Below the pieces are notes generated by a model, which was not told the DNA's origin, searched no databases, and saw nothing but the letters and a program-made list of their open reading frames with translations. Positions 18,063 to 28,408 of a stretch of DNA of 64,000 nucleotides are shown here, piece by piece. This stretch comes from CAYNLK01 sp964398055 (GTDB lineage Bacteria; Chloroflexota; Anaerolineae; 4572-78; J111), in contig CAYNLK010000016.1 in NCBI GenBank assembly GCA_964398055.1, positions 49,378 through 113,377 on the forward strand, read 5' to 3'. Every line of letters begins with the position of its first letter. The first letter of the stretch is position 1. The translations under genes and the position numbers were made by a program.

Positions 18063-21000
18063 ATGATGATCAAACCTGGTCTGAAAACGACCCTGGCCGC
18101 CCTGGCCCTCATCCTGCTGACGTTGCTCTTTTTCTGGCAGATCCTGCTGACCAACCTCATTCTGGTCGGGGTAGACAGCTTCCTCTACTTCTATCCCTAC
18201 AAAGCCTATGCCGCCGAAGCGCTGCGCCAGGGGCGTTTACCGCTGTGGAATCCTCACCTCTTTATGGGCGCGCCGCTGTTGGCCAACAGCCAGGTGGGGC
18301 TTTTTTATCCGCTCAATTGGCCTTTGCTCTGGCTGGAGCCGCCCAAACAACTGGCCTGGTCGATTGGATTACACCTGGCCCTGGCCGGACTTTTGATGCT
18401 GGCCTACACCCGGCTCTCCCTGGGCCTGAGTTGGGCCGGCGCGCTGATGGCCGCCAGCCTGTTTGCTTTTGGCGGCTATCTGGGCGCCCAGGTTGAACAC
18501 ATCAACCAGTTGAATGCTGCCGCTTGGTTGCCGCTGCTCTTTTTACTCTACGACCTGGCCCAATCCCGCCGGCGCTGGTTTTGGTCACTATGTCTGGCTG
18601 TGGTCATTGCCTTGACTCTGCTGGCCGGCCACACCCAAACGGTCTTCATCTCTTTATTTGGCCTGGGCTTATACGCTTTGTGGCGAGCGATGGAGGCAGG
18701 GAGCAGAGGGACAGAGGGGGAGAGGGGCACGGGAGCAGGTAGCAAAGTAGCAAGTCGCAAGGTAGCAAGTTTTACGCAACATGCAACACGCTTCACGCTC
18801 TCCGCTTCACGCCTCACCCTCCCCACCATCCGCTCCACGCTCCACGCTCTCCTGCCCCTGGCCGTCGCCTCGATACTGGCCGTGGCCCTGGCCGCCATCC
18901 AACTACTACCGACCGCCGAATTGTCAACTCTATCGATCCGCAGCGGCGGACTGACCTATCGGGAAGTTGTCTCCTTTAGCCTGCGTCCGACCCTGCTCCA
19001 TTACGCCCTGCTGCCCCCCCTCAATCTGGACCTGTCGCAGGTGTTGGGCGAGGCTTTTGGCGAGTGGGTGGCCTACCTGGGGATCAGCGGGCTGCTGCTG
19101 GCGCTGCTGGGCGCGCTTCAGTCCATCCGGCAGCGACCACCGCGACCCTTCGTATTTTTGGCGGCCTGCGGCCTGGTTTTGAGCCTGGGCTTATTCAGCG
19201 GCCCAATCTACCTGACCCTATATTATCTCGTCCCCGGCTTCGACCTCTTCCGCGTGCCGGCCCGTTGGCTGCTGTTGTACGCCTTCAGCGGGGCCATGCT
19301 GGCCGGCTACGGCTTTGACGCCCTGCGCGAACCGGTCACGCTGCGCCGCCAGCTCGGCTCGATTTGGGCCTGGCTGCGAGCGCGACGGTGGCGTTTGGCC
19401 GTCTTCATTGGACTGCCCCTGCTCGGACTGATGGGCCTGATCGCCTGGAAAACACCGCCGCCCACCACCCTTGCCGCCTGGCTAATCCTGGCCGCACTGA
19501 CCCTGGGGCTGCTCACCTACCTGTTGCGCTCTCCACTCCCTGCTCCTCACCCCTCGCCCCTCGCCCCTCGCTCTCCGCGCCCCGTTCTCCGCTCCCCGCT
19601 AATCCTGGCTTCACTCGGTCTCATCCTACTAACCGAACTCTTCTGGGCCGCTCAAAGCCTCAGCTACAACCAGCCAACGGCCCCCCAGGCCTACCACTCT
19701 ATGCGTAACGCCACCGCCTTTTTACTCGCCGCCGATCCTCCCCACCATCCGGCCCACCCGCCCGACCGCTTCCTCAGCCTCTCCGGCATCACCTATGACC
19801 CCGGCGACCTGCGGGAATTGACCCAAATTTTTAGCGACAGCCTCTCCCCTAAGGCTCTCTACAATCTGATCATTGCGACCAAAGAAAAAGAGGTTCTCTT
19901 TTTCAACCTGCCGCTGCTGTACGGCCTGCACAGCGTCGATGGTTACGACGGCGGTCTCCTGCCGTTGCGCCAATTCATCACCCTGCAAAAACTTTTCTTG
20001 CCATCTGATCAGCTCTCCCTGGATGGTCGGCTACGCGAAGAATTGCGCTTTGTGCCGCCTGGCCGGCTCCTTTCCCTACTCAATACCCGCTGGATCATCA
20101 CCGACAAACAGTTCGATGTCTGGATTGACGATATCTTTTACGATCTGCAATTTCCGGCCCGGCTGGCGCCTGGCCAGACTGTCGCCACTGCCGACATCCC
20201 TACCTTCCCGGCTACCGCTGTCGGCCTGGTTTCACACCTCGAGCAAGCCGCCGGCGTGGCCAACGACGTCACCGTGGCTGAGCTAACCCTGACCTTTGCC
20301 GATGGCCTCAGCCAGACTGTCGCCATCAAGGCCGGCCGCGACACCGCCCAGGGCAGTTACGCCGCCGAGACCGCCCACACTCAGGCCAGGGTTGGCGTGG
20401 CCTGGCCGTACGAAGCCGCCGGAGTCGATTACATCTCCCTCTATCCAATCTCCAGTGGCCCTGGCCGCCAGGTTTCCCAAATCTCTCTCAGCGCCACCCT
20501 CCCGGAAGGTTTGTTCGTGCTGCGCGGCCTGAGCCTCATTCACCAGCCCACCACCACCAGCCGATCGATTATTCTCTCCACCGAAGGCCGTTACCGCCAG
20601 GTCCACTCCGGCGACGTCAAAATCTACGAGAATCTGGCCGTTCAGCCGCGGGCCTATCTGGTCCATCAGGCCGAGATTGTGGCAGATGAAACTGCGGCTA
20701 TTGCCGCCATCCAGATGCCTCAATTCAACCCCACCCAGAAATTTATTCGCCTGCCGCGTAACGCTGAGTCGCCCGCCCTGATCTCGCTCGGGCAGCCCTC
20801 GCCCCAGGACCGGGCGACCATCACTCGCTATCAGCCGGAGCGGGTGGAACTGGCAACCAGCCTGGCTACCCCCGGCTGGCTGGTCTTGACCGACACTCAC
20901 TACCCCGGCTGGCAAGCCAGCATCGACGGCCAGCCGGCCGAGATTCTCCGGGCTAACTTGATGTTCCGGGCGGTCGAGTTGCCGGCCGGTGAGCACACGG

Positions 21001-21107
21001 TTGTTTTTGAATTTGTCCCCCGCTCCCTGCAAGTTGGGACCTTGATCACCCTGTTGGCGCTGCTTATCCTGGTTACCGGTCTGGTTACAACCTATCCCAA
21101 AGACTGA
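18063..21107 (+). CDS. YfhO-family membrane protein with two heptad-repeat inserts
   Basis: 1014 residues. Opening helix, then VGVDSFLYFYPYKAYAAEALRQGRLPLWNP, the acidic loop of YfhO-type proteins, and FMGAPLLANSQVGLFYPLN. Helices continue to about residue 510; a long outer soluble part follows and the protein closes with TDTHYPGWQASIDGQPAEI, FRAVELPAGEHTVVFEFVP and a last helix, the C-terminal hallmark of YfhO. The Bacillus relatives take part in glycosylating lipoteichoic acid; here it probably moves a sugar onto a surface polymer. Residues about 209-260 and 497-513 are encoded by heptad repeats and fall between helices. Confidence 0.87.
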   Translation: MMIKPGLKTTLAALALILLTLLFFWQILLTNLILVGVDSFLYFYPYKAYAAEALRQGRLPLWNPHLFMGAPLLANSQVGLFYPLNWPLLWLEPPKQLAWSIGLHLALAGLLMLAYTRLSLGLSWAGALMAASLFAFGGYLGAQVEHINQLNAAAWLPLLFLLYDLAQSRRRWFWSLCLAVVIALTLLAGHTQTVFISLFGLGLYALWRAMEAGSRGTEGERGTGAGSKVASRKVASFTQHATRFTLSASRLTLPTIRSTLHALLPLAVASILAVALAAIQLLPTAELSTLSIRSGGLTYREVVSFSLRPTLLHYALLPPLNLDLSQVLGEAFGEWVAYLGISGLLLALLGALQSIRQRPPRPFVFLAACGLVLSLGLFSGPIYLTLYYLVPGFDLFRVPARWLLLYAFSGAMLAGYGFDALREPVTLRRQLGSIWAWLRARRWRLAVFIGLPLLGLMGLIAWKTPPPTTLAAWLILAALTLGLLTYLLRSPLPAPHPSPLAPRSPRPVLRSPLILASLGLILLTELFWAAQSLSYNQPTAPQAYHSMRNATAFLLAADPPHHPAHPPDRFLSLSGITYDPGDLRELTQIFSDSLSPKALYNLIIATKEKEVLFFNLPLLYGLHSVDGYDGGLLPLRQFITLQKLFLPSDQLSLDGRLREELRFVPPGRLLSLLNTRWIITDKQFDVWIDDIFYDLQFPARLAPGQTVATADIPTFPATAVGLVSHLEQAAGVANDVTVAELTLTFADGLSQTVAIKAGRDTAQGSYAAETAHTQARVGVAWPYEAAGVDYISLYPISSGPGRQVSQISLSATLPEGLFVLRGLSLIHQPTTTSRSIILSTEGRYRQVHSGDVKIYENLAVQPRAYLVHQAEIVADETAAIAAIQMPQFNPTQKFIRLPRNAESPALISLGQPSPQDRATITRYQPERVELATSLATPGWLVLTDTHYPGWQASIDGQPAEILRANLMFRAVELPAGEHTVVFEFVPRSLQVGTLITLLALLILVTGLVTTYPKD
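18689..18840 (+). repeat. Mixed heptad array inside the YfhO-like gene
   Basis: G-rich steps (GGGAGCA, GAGGGAC and similar), then GTAGCAA/GTCGCAA steps, then CACGCTTCACGCTCTCCGCTTC steps. The order, purine-rich heptads then CTTCACG heptads, is the same as in the GT39 array at 16801. It is translated in frame between two membrane helices. Confidence 0.8.
19553..19602 (+). repeat. CTCGCCC/TCCGCTC heptad array inside the YfhO-like gene
   Basis: Seven in-register heptads (CTCGCCC, CTCGCCC, CTCGCTC, TCCGCGC, CCCGTTC, TCCGCTC, CCCGCTA) code for a Pro/Ser/Arg-rich loop. TCCGCTC is the reverse complement of the GAGCGGA word used in recD2 and uvrA. Confidence 0.85.
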
Positions 21108-21130
21108 TCCCTGTCCACCCTAATTGGCTA

Positions 21131-21158
21131 TTGATTTTTAAGAGTCAGATGTGATAAG
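21131..21158 (+). promoter_or_regulatory. Promoter candidate for the kinase-propeller gene
   Basis: TTGATT at 21131-21136, 16-bp spacer, GATAAG at 21153-21158 with TGT just before it (extended -10). It leaves a leader of about 50 bases before the ATG at 21214. Confidence 0.35.
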
Positions 21159-21213
21159 CTGAAGCCAGGTTCCTGTTCTTGGGTTCTTTAACAACCACAA
21201 CTGAAGCGCAACC

Positions 21214-24075
21214 ATGCGACGGATTCCAAAAGAAACTTCTCACTATATCAGTTCGCTCGACCGGCTGACCTTTGATCCATTTCAAGAAAAAACGCTCAAC
21301 CGAATTATTATCGGCTTGATAATAGTCAGTTTGGCCAGTTTGATGCTACCTCTGCTAAACGCCGGCTTTGTCTCGATCTGGTTGGGCTATGCTAACGTAA
21401 TGATGGTGGGCGCCCTGGTCGCTCACCTATTTCGATTGAAGGACCGCTATGTGGCGGCGGCGGTTACCATCATCGCCACCCTCATCGCTATCGTGACCGG
21501 AATGTTGTTACAGCCTGCCGCCTTAACCGGTTTTGGGCCGTATCTGTTTATCCCGGTGGTGATCATTGCCGGCCTGACCCTGTCGCTGCCGGCGCTCATT
21601 GTAACCGCCGTAGCCTCAATTGTTATCCCCTTTATTGTGCTCCCGTTGGCGGCCCAACTGACCCTGCCGCATCTCATCGCTCTCTTACCGCCGGTGAGCC
21701 TCACCGTCATTGTCACCCTCCTGACCATCGAGGGCAGCCGCAAGATCAGCAACTTTCAGAACCTGGTTCTCGATAACAAGCAACTGTTGCGTGAGCGCAC
21801 CTGGGAAACCGTGGAAGCGCAGCGCCAAATTAAAGAGTTGCGCCAACAAATTGATCAGTTAGAACTACAGTTGGCGACTACTTCAACCCATTCCCCTCCG
21901 CTGGCTCAGCCCACCAACTGCGGCGACCGCTTACTTGGGTTAATCAACGGCACCATCCAGGAGTTAGATGTTTCGGTGAAAGATCTGGAACATAGCCTGG
22001 AACAACTGGAGGAACTGGCTGCCACAGAACAGGAACAAACGCTCCTGGCGCAGTTGTGGCAACGGCTTGACCAGCTCACCAATCTCAAAGTCAACGTGGC
22101 CGAATTGGCCCGGCTGGAACACGACGATTTTTTGCTGAGGCGGCAGCAAATTGACCTGGCCGTCCTGATTGGCGAGGTTATTGGCGCCGCCCAGGGACTG
22201 GCCCGAAACAAGAATCTAACCCTGCGCTATCGAATTCCGGCGGGCCTGCCCCGGCTCTGCGCCGACCCGGAACGGCTGCGCCAGGCTCTATTGCGCCTGT
22301 TGACCAATGCCGTCCAGTATACGGACGAAGGTTTGATCGAGCTTCAGGTCGAGCGACATGACCACGAGTTGCTCATCCTCATTTCCGATACCGGGATGGG
22401 CTTTGACCCCCAAGAGGCTGAGCTGATTTTTCAGAATTTTGGCCGGGTTAGTAGCCAAAAGGCCAAGCCGCGGCAGGGGCCAGGTTTAGGCTTAACCATT
22501 AGTGAACGCTTGATTAGATTACACGGCGGCCGCATCTGGGTTAGCAGCGTGCCCGGCGTCGGCTCGACCTTCTATGTCGCTTTACCGCTGGTCCGCCCCG
22601 CTCCGGCCGATCAACCGCCTCCTGAAGAGACCTCGATCAGCGTCCTGGCGACGGGCGCGGGCACGGCGCTATCGAGCAGCCCCCCGGCAACCGCTGACAA
22701 AGAGCCACCGCCGCTTGCTCGCCAAAGTACGGCCTCGCCGTCCAATTTGGGACCCGTGGCCCGCTATAGCGCAACGTACACCAATCGCTTCAGCCTGATC
22801 TTGCTGACCCTGTTTCTGTTGGTGACGACATGCGTGGCCCTCTTTGCCTTTCGCTATGGCGTGCGGCCATCCGAACAGCCGGCCTCAGCCGGCCCACTAA
22901 CCACTGCAACGATCGTAGTCCAAACCGTGTCGTCCACCCTGCCACTCCAGGCGAATCAGCCGGTCACGCCACGGGCAACCCTGGCAGCCACGGCCACACC
23001 CTCGCCCACCTCACTGCCAACGTCGACCGATTCGGCCTCTGCCGCGGCCAGCCAGTTTGTCCCAACAGCTACATCCATCCCAACCATTACCTTCACCCCT
23101 ACCCCATTCTCCCCAACCCCATCCCCCACCCCCCTATTTCCAACGCCGCTGGTTACAGCCACCCCGGCCCCGCTGACCCCAACCACTTTGGCCGAGCCGT
23201 CAGCAACTCCCCAATCGACGCCGACACCGACTACCCCACCGCAAGTTCGACCCGACCAGCAACTGGCTTATGTGACCGGTCAGGGTGGAAACTTTGCCGT
23301 GGAGCGTATGAGCCTGACCGGCAACGCTGAGGCCGGTTCAATTCAGGCCATCAAGACGGTCGCTAACAGCGGCGTGAGTTGGTCTTCTACCGGCCAACTT
23401 CTATATACCACCGACCAGCACGGCAACCGCGAAATATATCGCGTCGACGCCGCCGGCGGTCAGCCGCAGCGGCTCACCATCTCCGCCGGCGACAACAACC
23501 AGCCGGCCTGGTCGCCCGATGGCCGTCAAATTGCTTTCAGTTCCGGCCGGACCGGCAACTTTGAGATTTTTGTGATGGCAGCCGACGGCAGTAACCCGCA
23601 GCAATTGACCAATAGTCGCGGCTTTGATGAGTGGCCGGTCTGGTCACCCGATGGGAAGCAAATTGCCTTTGTCTCTGACCGGGACGGCAACGTCGAAATC
23701 TATCTCATGAACGCTGACGGCAGCGACCAGAAACGCCTCACCGACCATCCCGCCGACGATTGGCCGGCCGCCTGGTCGCCAGGTGGTCGTGAGCTGGTTT
23801 TCTCTTCAAATCGAGATGGGAACTGGAATTTGTACCTGTTAGAGGTGGCCAGCGGCCGGCTCACTCGCCTGACCGACGATCCGGCCAACGAGCGCGAGCC
23901 GGCCTGGTCGCCGGACGGCCAAACCATTGCTCTGGCCTATGATGGAGACGGCAACTGGGATATTTATACCCTGGTAATCCCCCCCCAGCCTGCAGCGGCA
24001 ATTCCTCGGAGCCAGTGGCGTCAAATCACCGCCACCCCCCGCCTGGATGAACGGCAGCCGGTCTGGTTGCCTTAA
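21214..24075 (+). CDS. Histidine-kinase-like protein fused to an outer TolB-type beta-propeller
   Basis: 953 residues. About 30-175: several hydrophobic helices. About 195-225: coiled coil. About 235-495: kinase region with N-box RLLTNAVQYTDEG (near 365), DTGMGFD, FQNFGRV and GPGLGLTIS, a complete HATPase_c set. The helix pair where the phospho-acceptor His should lie (LINGTIQELDVSVKDLE, then LARLEHDD) shows no H-box of the HELRTPL kind. A further membrane helix (about 527-550) leads to a Thr/Pro/Ser-rich stalk (about 555-680) and then about five propeller repeats with AWSPDG..IAF.S.R.GN.EI (690-940). The propeller should be outside, the ATPase inside. Ligand and output are unknown; no response regulator is adjacent. 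Confidence 0.8.
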   Translation: MRRIPKETSHYISSLDRLTFDPFQEKTLNRIIIGLIIVSLASLMLPLLNAGFVSIWLGYANVMMVGALVAHLFRLKDRYVAAAVTIIATLIAIVTGMLLQPAALTGFGPYLFIPVVIIAGLTLSLPALIVTAVASIVIPFIVLPLAAQLTLPHLIALLPPVSLTVIVTLLTIEGSRKISNFQNLVLDNKQLLRERTWETVEAQRQIKELRQQIDQLELQLATTSTHSPPLAQPTNCGDRLLGLINGTIQELDVSVKDLEHSLEQLEELAATEQEQTLLAQLWQRLDQLTNLKVNVAELARLEHDDFLLRRQQIDLAVLIGEVIGAAQGLARNKNLTLRYRIPAGLPRLCADPERLRQALLRLLTNAVQYTDEGLIELQVERHDHELLILISDTGMGFDPQEAELIFQNFGRVSSQKAKPRQGPGLGLTISERLIRLHGGRIWVSSVPGVGSTFYVALPLVRPAPADQPPPEETSISVLATGAGTALSSSPPATADKEPPPLARQSTASPSNLGPVARYSATYTNRFSLILLTLFLLVTTCVALFAFRYGVRPSEQPASAGPLTTATIVVQTVSSTLPLQANQPVTPRATLAATATPSPTSLPTSTDSASAAASQFVPTATSIPTITFTPTPFSPTPSPTPLFPTPLVTATPAPLTPTTLAEPSATPQSTPTPTTPPQVRPDQQLAYVTGQGGNFAVERMSLTGNAEAGSIQAIKTVANSGVSWSSTGQLLYTTDQHGNREIYRVDAAGGQPQRLTISAGDNNQPAWSPDGRQIAFSSGRTGNFEIFVMAADGSNPQQLTNSRGFDEWPVWSPDGKQIAFVSDRDGNVEIYLMNADGSDQKRLTDHPADDWPAAWSPGGRELVFSSNRDGNWNLYLLEVASGRLTRLTDDPANEREPAWSPDGQTIALAYDGDGNWDIYTLVIPPQPAAAIPRSQWRQITATPRLDERQPVWLP

Positions 24076-24148
24076 AGCGAAGAGCGAAGAGCGGAGAGTG
24101 TAAAGCGTGAAGCCCAAAACGTGAAACCTGCTACCCTGCTATCTTGCC
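24076..24148 (+). repeat. Composite heptad array between convergent genes
   Basis: In-register steps AGCGAAG x2, AGCGGAG, AGTGTAA, AGCGTGA, AGCCCAA, AACGTGA, AACCTGC, then TACCCTGCTATC. It fills the gap between the kinase-propeller gene and the convergent hydrolase gene and joins three heptad words seen separately elsewhere. Confidence 0.85.
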
Positions 24149-24158
24149 GCCAGCCCCC

Positions 24159-25112
24159 TCACTGCGCAAACGCCCGCTCAAAAAACGACAGGAGCCGCGT
24201 CTTGAACTCGGCCTCACGTTCCACTGCCGGAGAGACGTGGCCCAAACCCTTGACGAGCCACAGCTCCTTCGGTCCCCCCGCAGCTTCATACAGGCTGTAA
24301 GCATACTCAACCGGATATAACGGCTGGCTGTCGCCGTGAATGATCAGGACCGGCTGCCGGAAGGCGGCCAGGTCTCGGGCCGGGTTAACCTGCTCGGCCT
24401 TCAGCCCAATCCGATACTCGGCCAGAGTGGTCAGCAGCAGACCCAGCCAGAGCGTCGAGTTGAAATGGTTTTCAATCGTTCGGGGCAGGCTACTAAAGCT
24501 GTTCTCGATGACGACCGCGCTCAGCCGCGGCTCAATGGCCGCGGCCCTGGCCACCACGGCTCCACCAAGAGAGGAGCCAAACGCGCCCACCTGCTCGACG
24601 CCAGGCGTCGCTAACAAGTAGTCCACTGCCGCCTGCACGTCCAACGCTTCCCGATATCCGTAGGTCAGATCACTGGCATCGCTGTGGCCGTGACCGCGCA
24701 AATCGAACAGCAGGAGGTGATAACCGGCCTCCGCTAAAGGGAGGGCCTGGGGCATCATCTGGCTGCGATTGGCATGAATGCCGTGAACCAGAATAATGGC
24801 CTCCGGGCGCGAGCCGGGGATGTACCAGCCGCGCAGGTGGAGGCCGTCGGCGGTAGTCAGGGTGACCGGTTGATAGGCCAGGCCATAACTGGCCGGTGAG
24901 GTCGTCACCGGGCTTCTCATGGGCGTAACCAGGCCCTGCACCAAAAAATACAGCATCAGGAAACAGGCCAGGCTTAAGAGAATGGCGGCAAAAGTTGCCA
25001 AATTCAGCCAGTACCAGCACGATAAACGATTCGGGCTTTGGTTACCTGCTCTAGCAAACAATCCCCGCCAATCTCGGCGGTTGGATTTGGGGTCAACCTG
25101 CGATGTAGCCAT
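24159..25112 (-). CDS. Alpha/beta hydrolase, membrane-anchored
   Basis: About 317 residues from the ATG at 25112, preceded by GGAAG; a GTG three codons upstream is possible. One hydrophobic helix near residues 37-63 anchors the protein. The hydrolase domain shows the oxyanion HG motif (ILVHGIHANRS), GHGHSD, the nucleophile elbow GAFGSSLGGAVV, an acidic-strand motif IIHGDSQPLYP and the terminal GLGHVSP carrying the catalytic His. The family covers esterases, peptidases and lipases of the BEM46/FrsA-like type; substrate cannot be assigned. Convergent with the kinase-propeller gene. Confidence 0.85.
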   Translation of the reverse strand: MATSQVDPKSNRRDWRGLFARAGNQSPNRLSCWYWLNLATFAAILLSLACFLMLYFLVQGLVTPMRSPVTTSPASYGLAYQPVTLTTADGLHLRGWYIPGSRPEAIILVHGIHANRSQMMPQALPLAEAGYHLLLFDLRGHGHSDASDLTYGYREALDVQAAVDYLLATPGVEQVGAFGSSLGGAVVARAAAIEPRLSAVVIENSFSSLPRTIENHFNSTLWLGLLLTTLAEYRIGLKAEQVNPARDLAAFRQPVLIIHGDSQPLYPVEYAYSLYEAAGGPKELWLVKGLGHVSPAVEREAEFKTRLLSFFERAFAQ

Positions 25113-25181
25113 AGCTTCCACATTAGAGTGGATCAGCCGGAGACAATAGCGTTACCTGTCAACGTTAGATTGAACCGCCGG

Positions 25182-26564
<1,383 letters not shown>

Positions 26565-26581
26565 TGACGCCTCCTCCAGCC

Positions 26582-28081
26582 TTACTCGGCTACCGGCACG
26601 GCAGCTTTTGGTTCGGCCAGTCTCTGACCAATTTCAGCCGCTAACTGGATGATCGCCTGGGCTGAGGGACTATTGGGTTCCTGTTGGGCAACGACGATCC
26701 CTCTGTTAACCGCCAGAATTAACCTGGGATCGTGAGGAATCCGGAAGGTGTGTTCCAGTTTGAGAATCTTTTCAATCTTGGCCGGAGAAATGCCCCCGAC
26801 CAGATCGGCATTATTGATAACCACCCCCAGCTTGGCCCGCTCAAATTCGAGCCGGTCATATAACTCAACAAAGAGTTTGCCACTCTTAATGGCAGGTAAC
26901 TCAGGGGTAAGGACCAATAAGATATAGTCGGCATTTTCCAGCACTGCCATCGTTTTATCATCAAGTTTGTGGTTGGTATCCACCAGCACCGCCCTAAAAT
27001 CACCCTTCAGAGTTTTGATCAGTCCGGCCACCATCTCCACAGAAACCGCATCGGCCAGTTCCGGTTGCGGCGGAGCTAACAGCAGCTTTAAGCCTGAATT
27101 GTGGGATAAGAGTACATCGGCAACGAGCTCCAGGTCAAAACCGCCCTCGTGCACCAAATCACTCATCGTGCGGGTTGGGCGGGTATTCAGATGGACCATG
27201 ATGTCGCCAAACTGTAAATCGGCATCCATCAAAACAACATCGCCATACCGCTGCTGCAGAGCCACAGCCAGATTGGCGGCAATGGTTGAAACGCCGATCC
27301 CACCCTTGGGACTATAAACGGCAATGACCCGCGTGCCGGCCCCATCCTCAGCCTGCTGGGCTTCAATTTGGGCAGCTTTGTGCGTCTCGACCTGATGCGC
27401 CTCAAATTGCTGGTAAATGGGCAAACTGTAGTTATAAACACGGCGGACGCAATTGACCAACTCCTCGGAGGTGAACGGTTTGGGTTGGAAATCACGCGCC
27501 CCGGCAGCCATTGCCTTTTTCATATAGTGCTGCTCTTCCTGAACAGACATAATAATGACCTGGCTAAAGGGCGCTCTGACCGACATCTCCTGGGTCGCAG
27601 TGATGCCGTCCATATCAGGCATATTGATATCCATCAGCACGATGTGCGGCCTGTAATCCACCGCCATCTCAATGCCCTGCCGGCCGTTAATGGCCTGCCC
27701 AATCACCTCCATATCGTCTTCAAAATAGAGCAGGCGGCTCACGTGGCCGCGGGTATCGGGATTGTCATCAACTACCAAAATGCGAATCTTATCACCGGCT
27801 TCAGTCCGGCTTGGGATCGGGGCCGATGGGAGGACAGGAGCAAGAGTTGTAACCTGGGCCGGCGGCGGGGCTGGACTGGTGGCGGCAGCCGGTGTAACAA
27901 CATCGGCTTGTGGCTGGCTGGCCGCTGATTTCTTGGCCGGGCGTTTGGCCGGCGGCTGCTTCGGGGCCGCTTTTCTCGGGGCAGCCTTGCGCCGTCGCCG
28001 CAGCAAAAGCAAGACCACGAGCAGCAACAGCCCGAGGCCGATAACCACAATTAAGAGAGGGAACGTAGATGACATAAGCAA
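26582..28081 (-). CDS. CpaE/TadZ-like receiver-ATPase with N-terminal membrane helix
   Basis: 499 residues. Helix at 8-27, then a Lys/Arg/Pro/Ala-rich linker to about 95. Receiver domain about 98-215: VVDDN (Asp105-106), MDINMPDMDG with phosphorylatable Asp151, and KPF Lys201. MinD/ParA-like ATPase about 250-490: deviant Walker A VYSPKGGIGVSTIAANLA, then DADLQFGD and VDTNHKL. CpaE/TadZ proteins place Tad/Flp pilus machinery at a cell site. No cpa or tad genes are within this window, so the gene is an orphan here. Its own promoter (28128-28155) drives a leader of about 40 bases. Confidence 0.88.
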   Translation of the reverse strand: MLMSSTFPLLIVVIGLGLLLLVVLLLLRRRRKAAPRKAAPKQPPAKRPAKKSAASQPQADVVTPAAATSPAPPPAQVTTLAPVLPSAPIPSRTEAGDKIRILVVDDNPDTRGHVSRLLYFEDDMEVIGQAINGRQGIEMAVDYRPHIVLMDINMPDMDGITATQEMSVRAPFSQVIIMSVQEEQHYMKKAMAAGARDFQPKPFTSEELVNCVRRVYNYSLPIYQQFEAHQVETHKAAQIEAQQAEDGAGTRVIAVYSPKGGIGVSTIAANLAVALQQRYGDVVLMDADLQFGDIMVHLNTRPTRTMSDLVHEGGFDLELVADVLLSHNSGLKLLLAPPQPELADAVSVEMVAGLIKTLKGDFRAVLVDTNHKLDDKTMAVLENADYILLVLTPELPAIKSGKLFVELYDRLEFERAKLGVVINNADLVGGISPAKIEKILKLEHTFRIPHDPRLILAVNRGIVVAQQEPNSPSAQAIIQLAAEIGQRLAEPKAAVPVAE

Positions 28082-28127
28082 AACCTTGTATTGTAATGGA
28101 TGTCCGTTAATATTCTAACTTTTTTTC

Positions 28128-28155
28128 ATTTTATCACAAACCCGGCTTATGCAAA
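28128..28155 (-). promoter_or_regulatory. Promoter candidate for the CpaE-like gene
   Basis: On the minus strand: TTTGCA (28150-28155), 16-bp spacer, TAAAAT (28128-28133), preceded by TGA, so an extended -10. It is divergent from the candidate -10 at 28215. Confidence 0.45.
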
Positions 28156-28211
28156 CAGTACTTTTATCTGCCGGTTGCCCCGCTGCCTTCTTACGCTTTT
28201 GGGGTAGTTTA

Positions 28212-28220
28212 TGGTAGAAT
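28212..28220 (+). promoter_or_regulatory. Extended -10 candidate for the helicase gene
   Basis: TGG-TAGAAT. No good -35 hexamer is visible. If used, the transcript starts near 28227, which rules out the upstream possible start at 28211 and supports the ATG at 28409. Confidence 0.3.
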
Positions 28221-28295
28221 TAACACCAGCCAGTCAGAACTCACAGCTACCCTGCTTAAGGGTGTTCCAGAGTCCATATCCTCCCAAACGTATTA

Positions 28296-28322
28296 CGTGT
28301 TGCGTTGTTGCGTGTTGCGTAA
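28296..28322 (+). repeat. GTGTTGC heptad-like repeat in the helicase leader
   Basis: GTGTTGC, GTTGTTGC, GTGTTGC steps; a partial inverted copy (CACCACGCAATA) follows at about 28343-28354. It lies in the 5' leader. Confidence 0.5.
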
Positions 28323-28408
28323 GTGTTTTGACACGAAAGATGCACCACGCAATACGGACACCGGGAGAATTGTTTCTCTGGAATAACGTAACCTTACGGC
28401 CCGTGGTG

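Noticed and set aside
28211..28408. N-terminal extension of the helicase with Cys-rich sequence
   Set aside because: It overlaps an extended -10 candidate and heptad-like repeat DNA; the family begins near the ATG at 28409.
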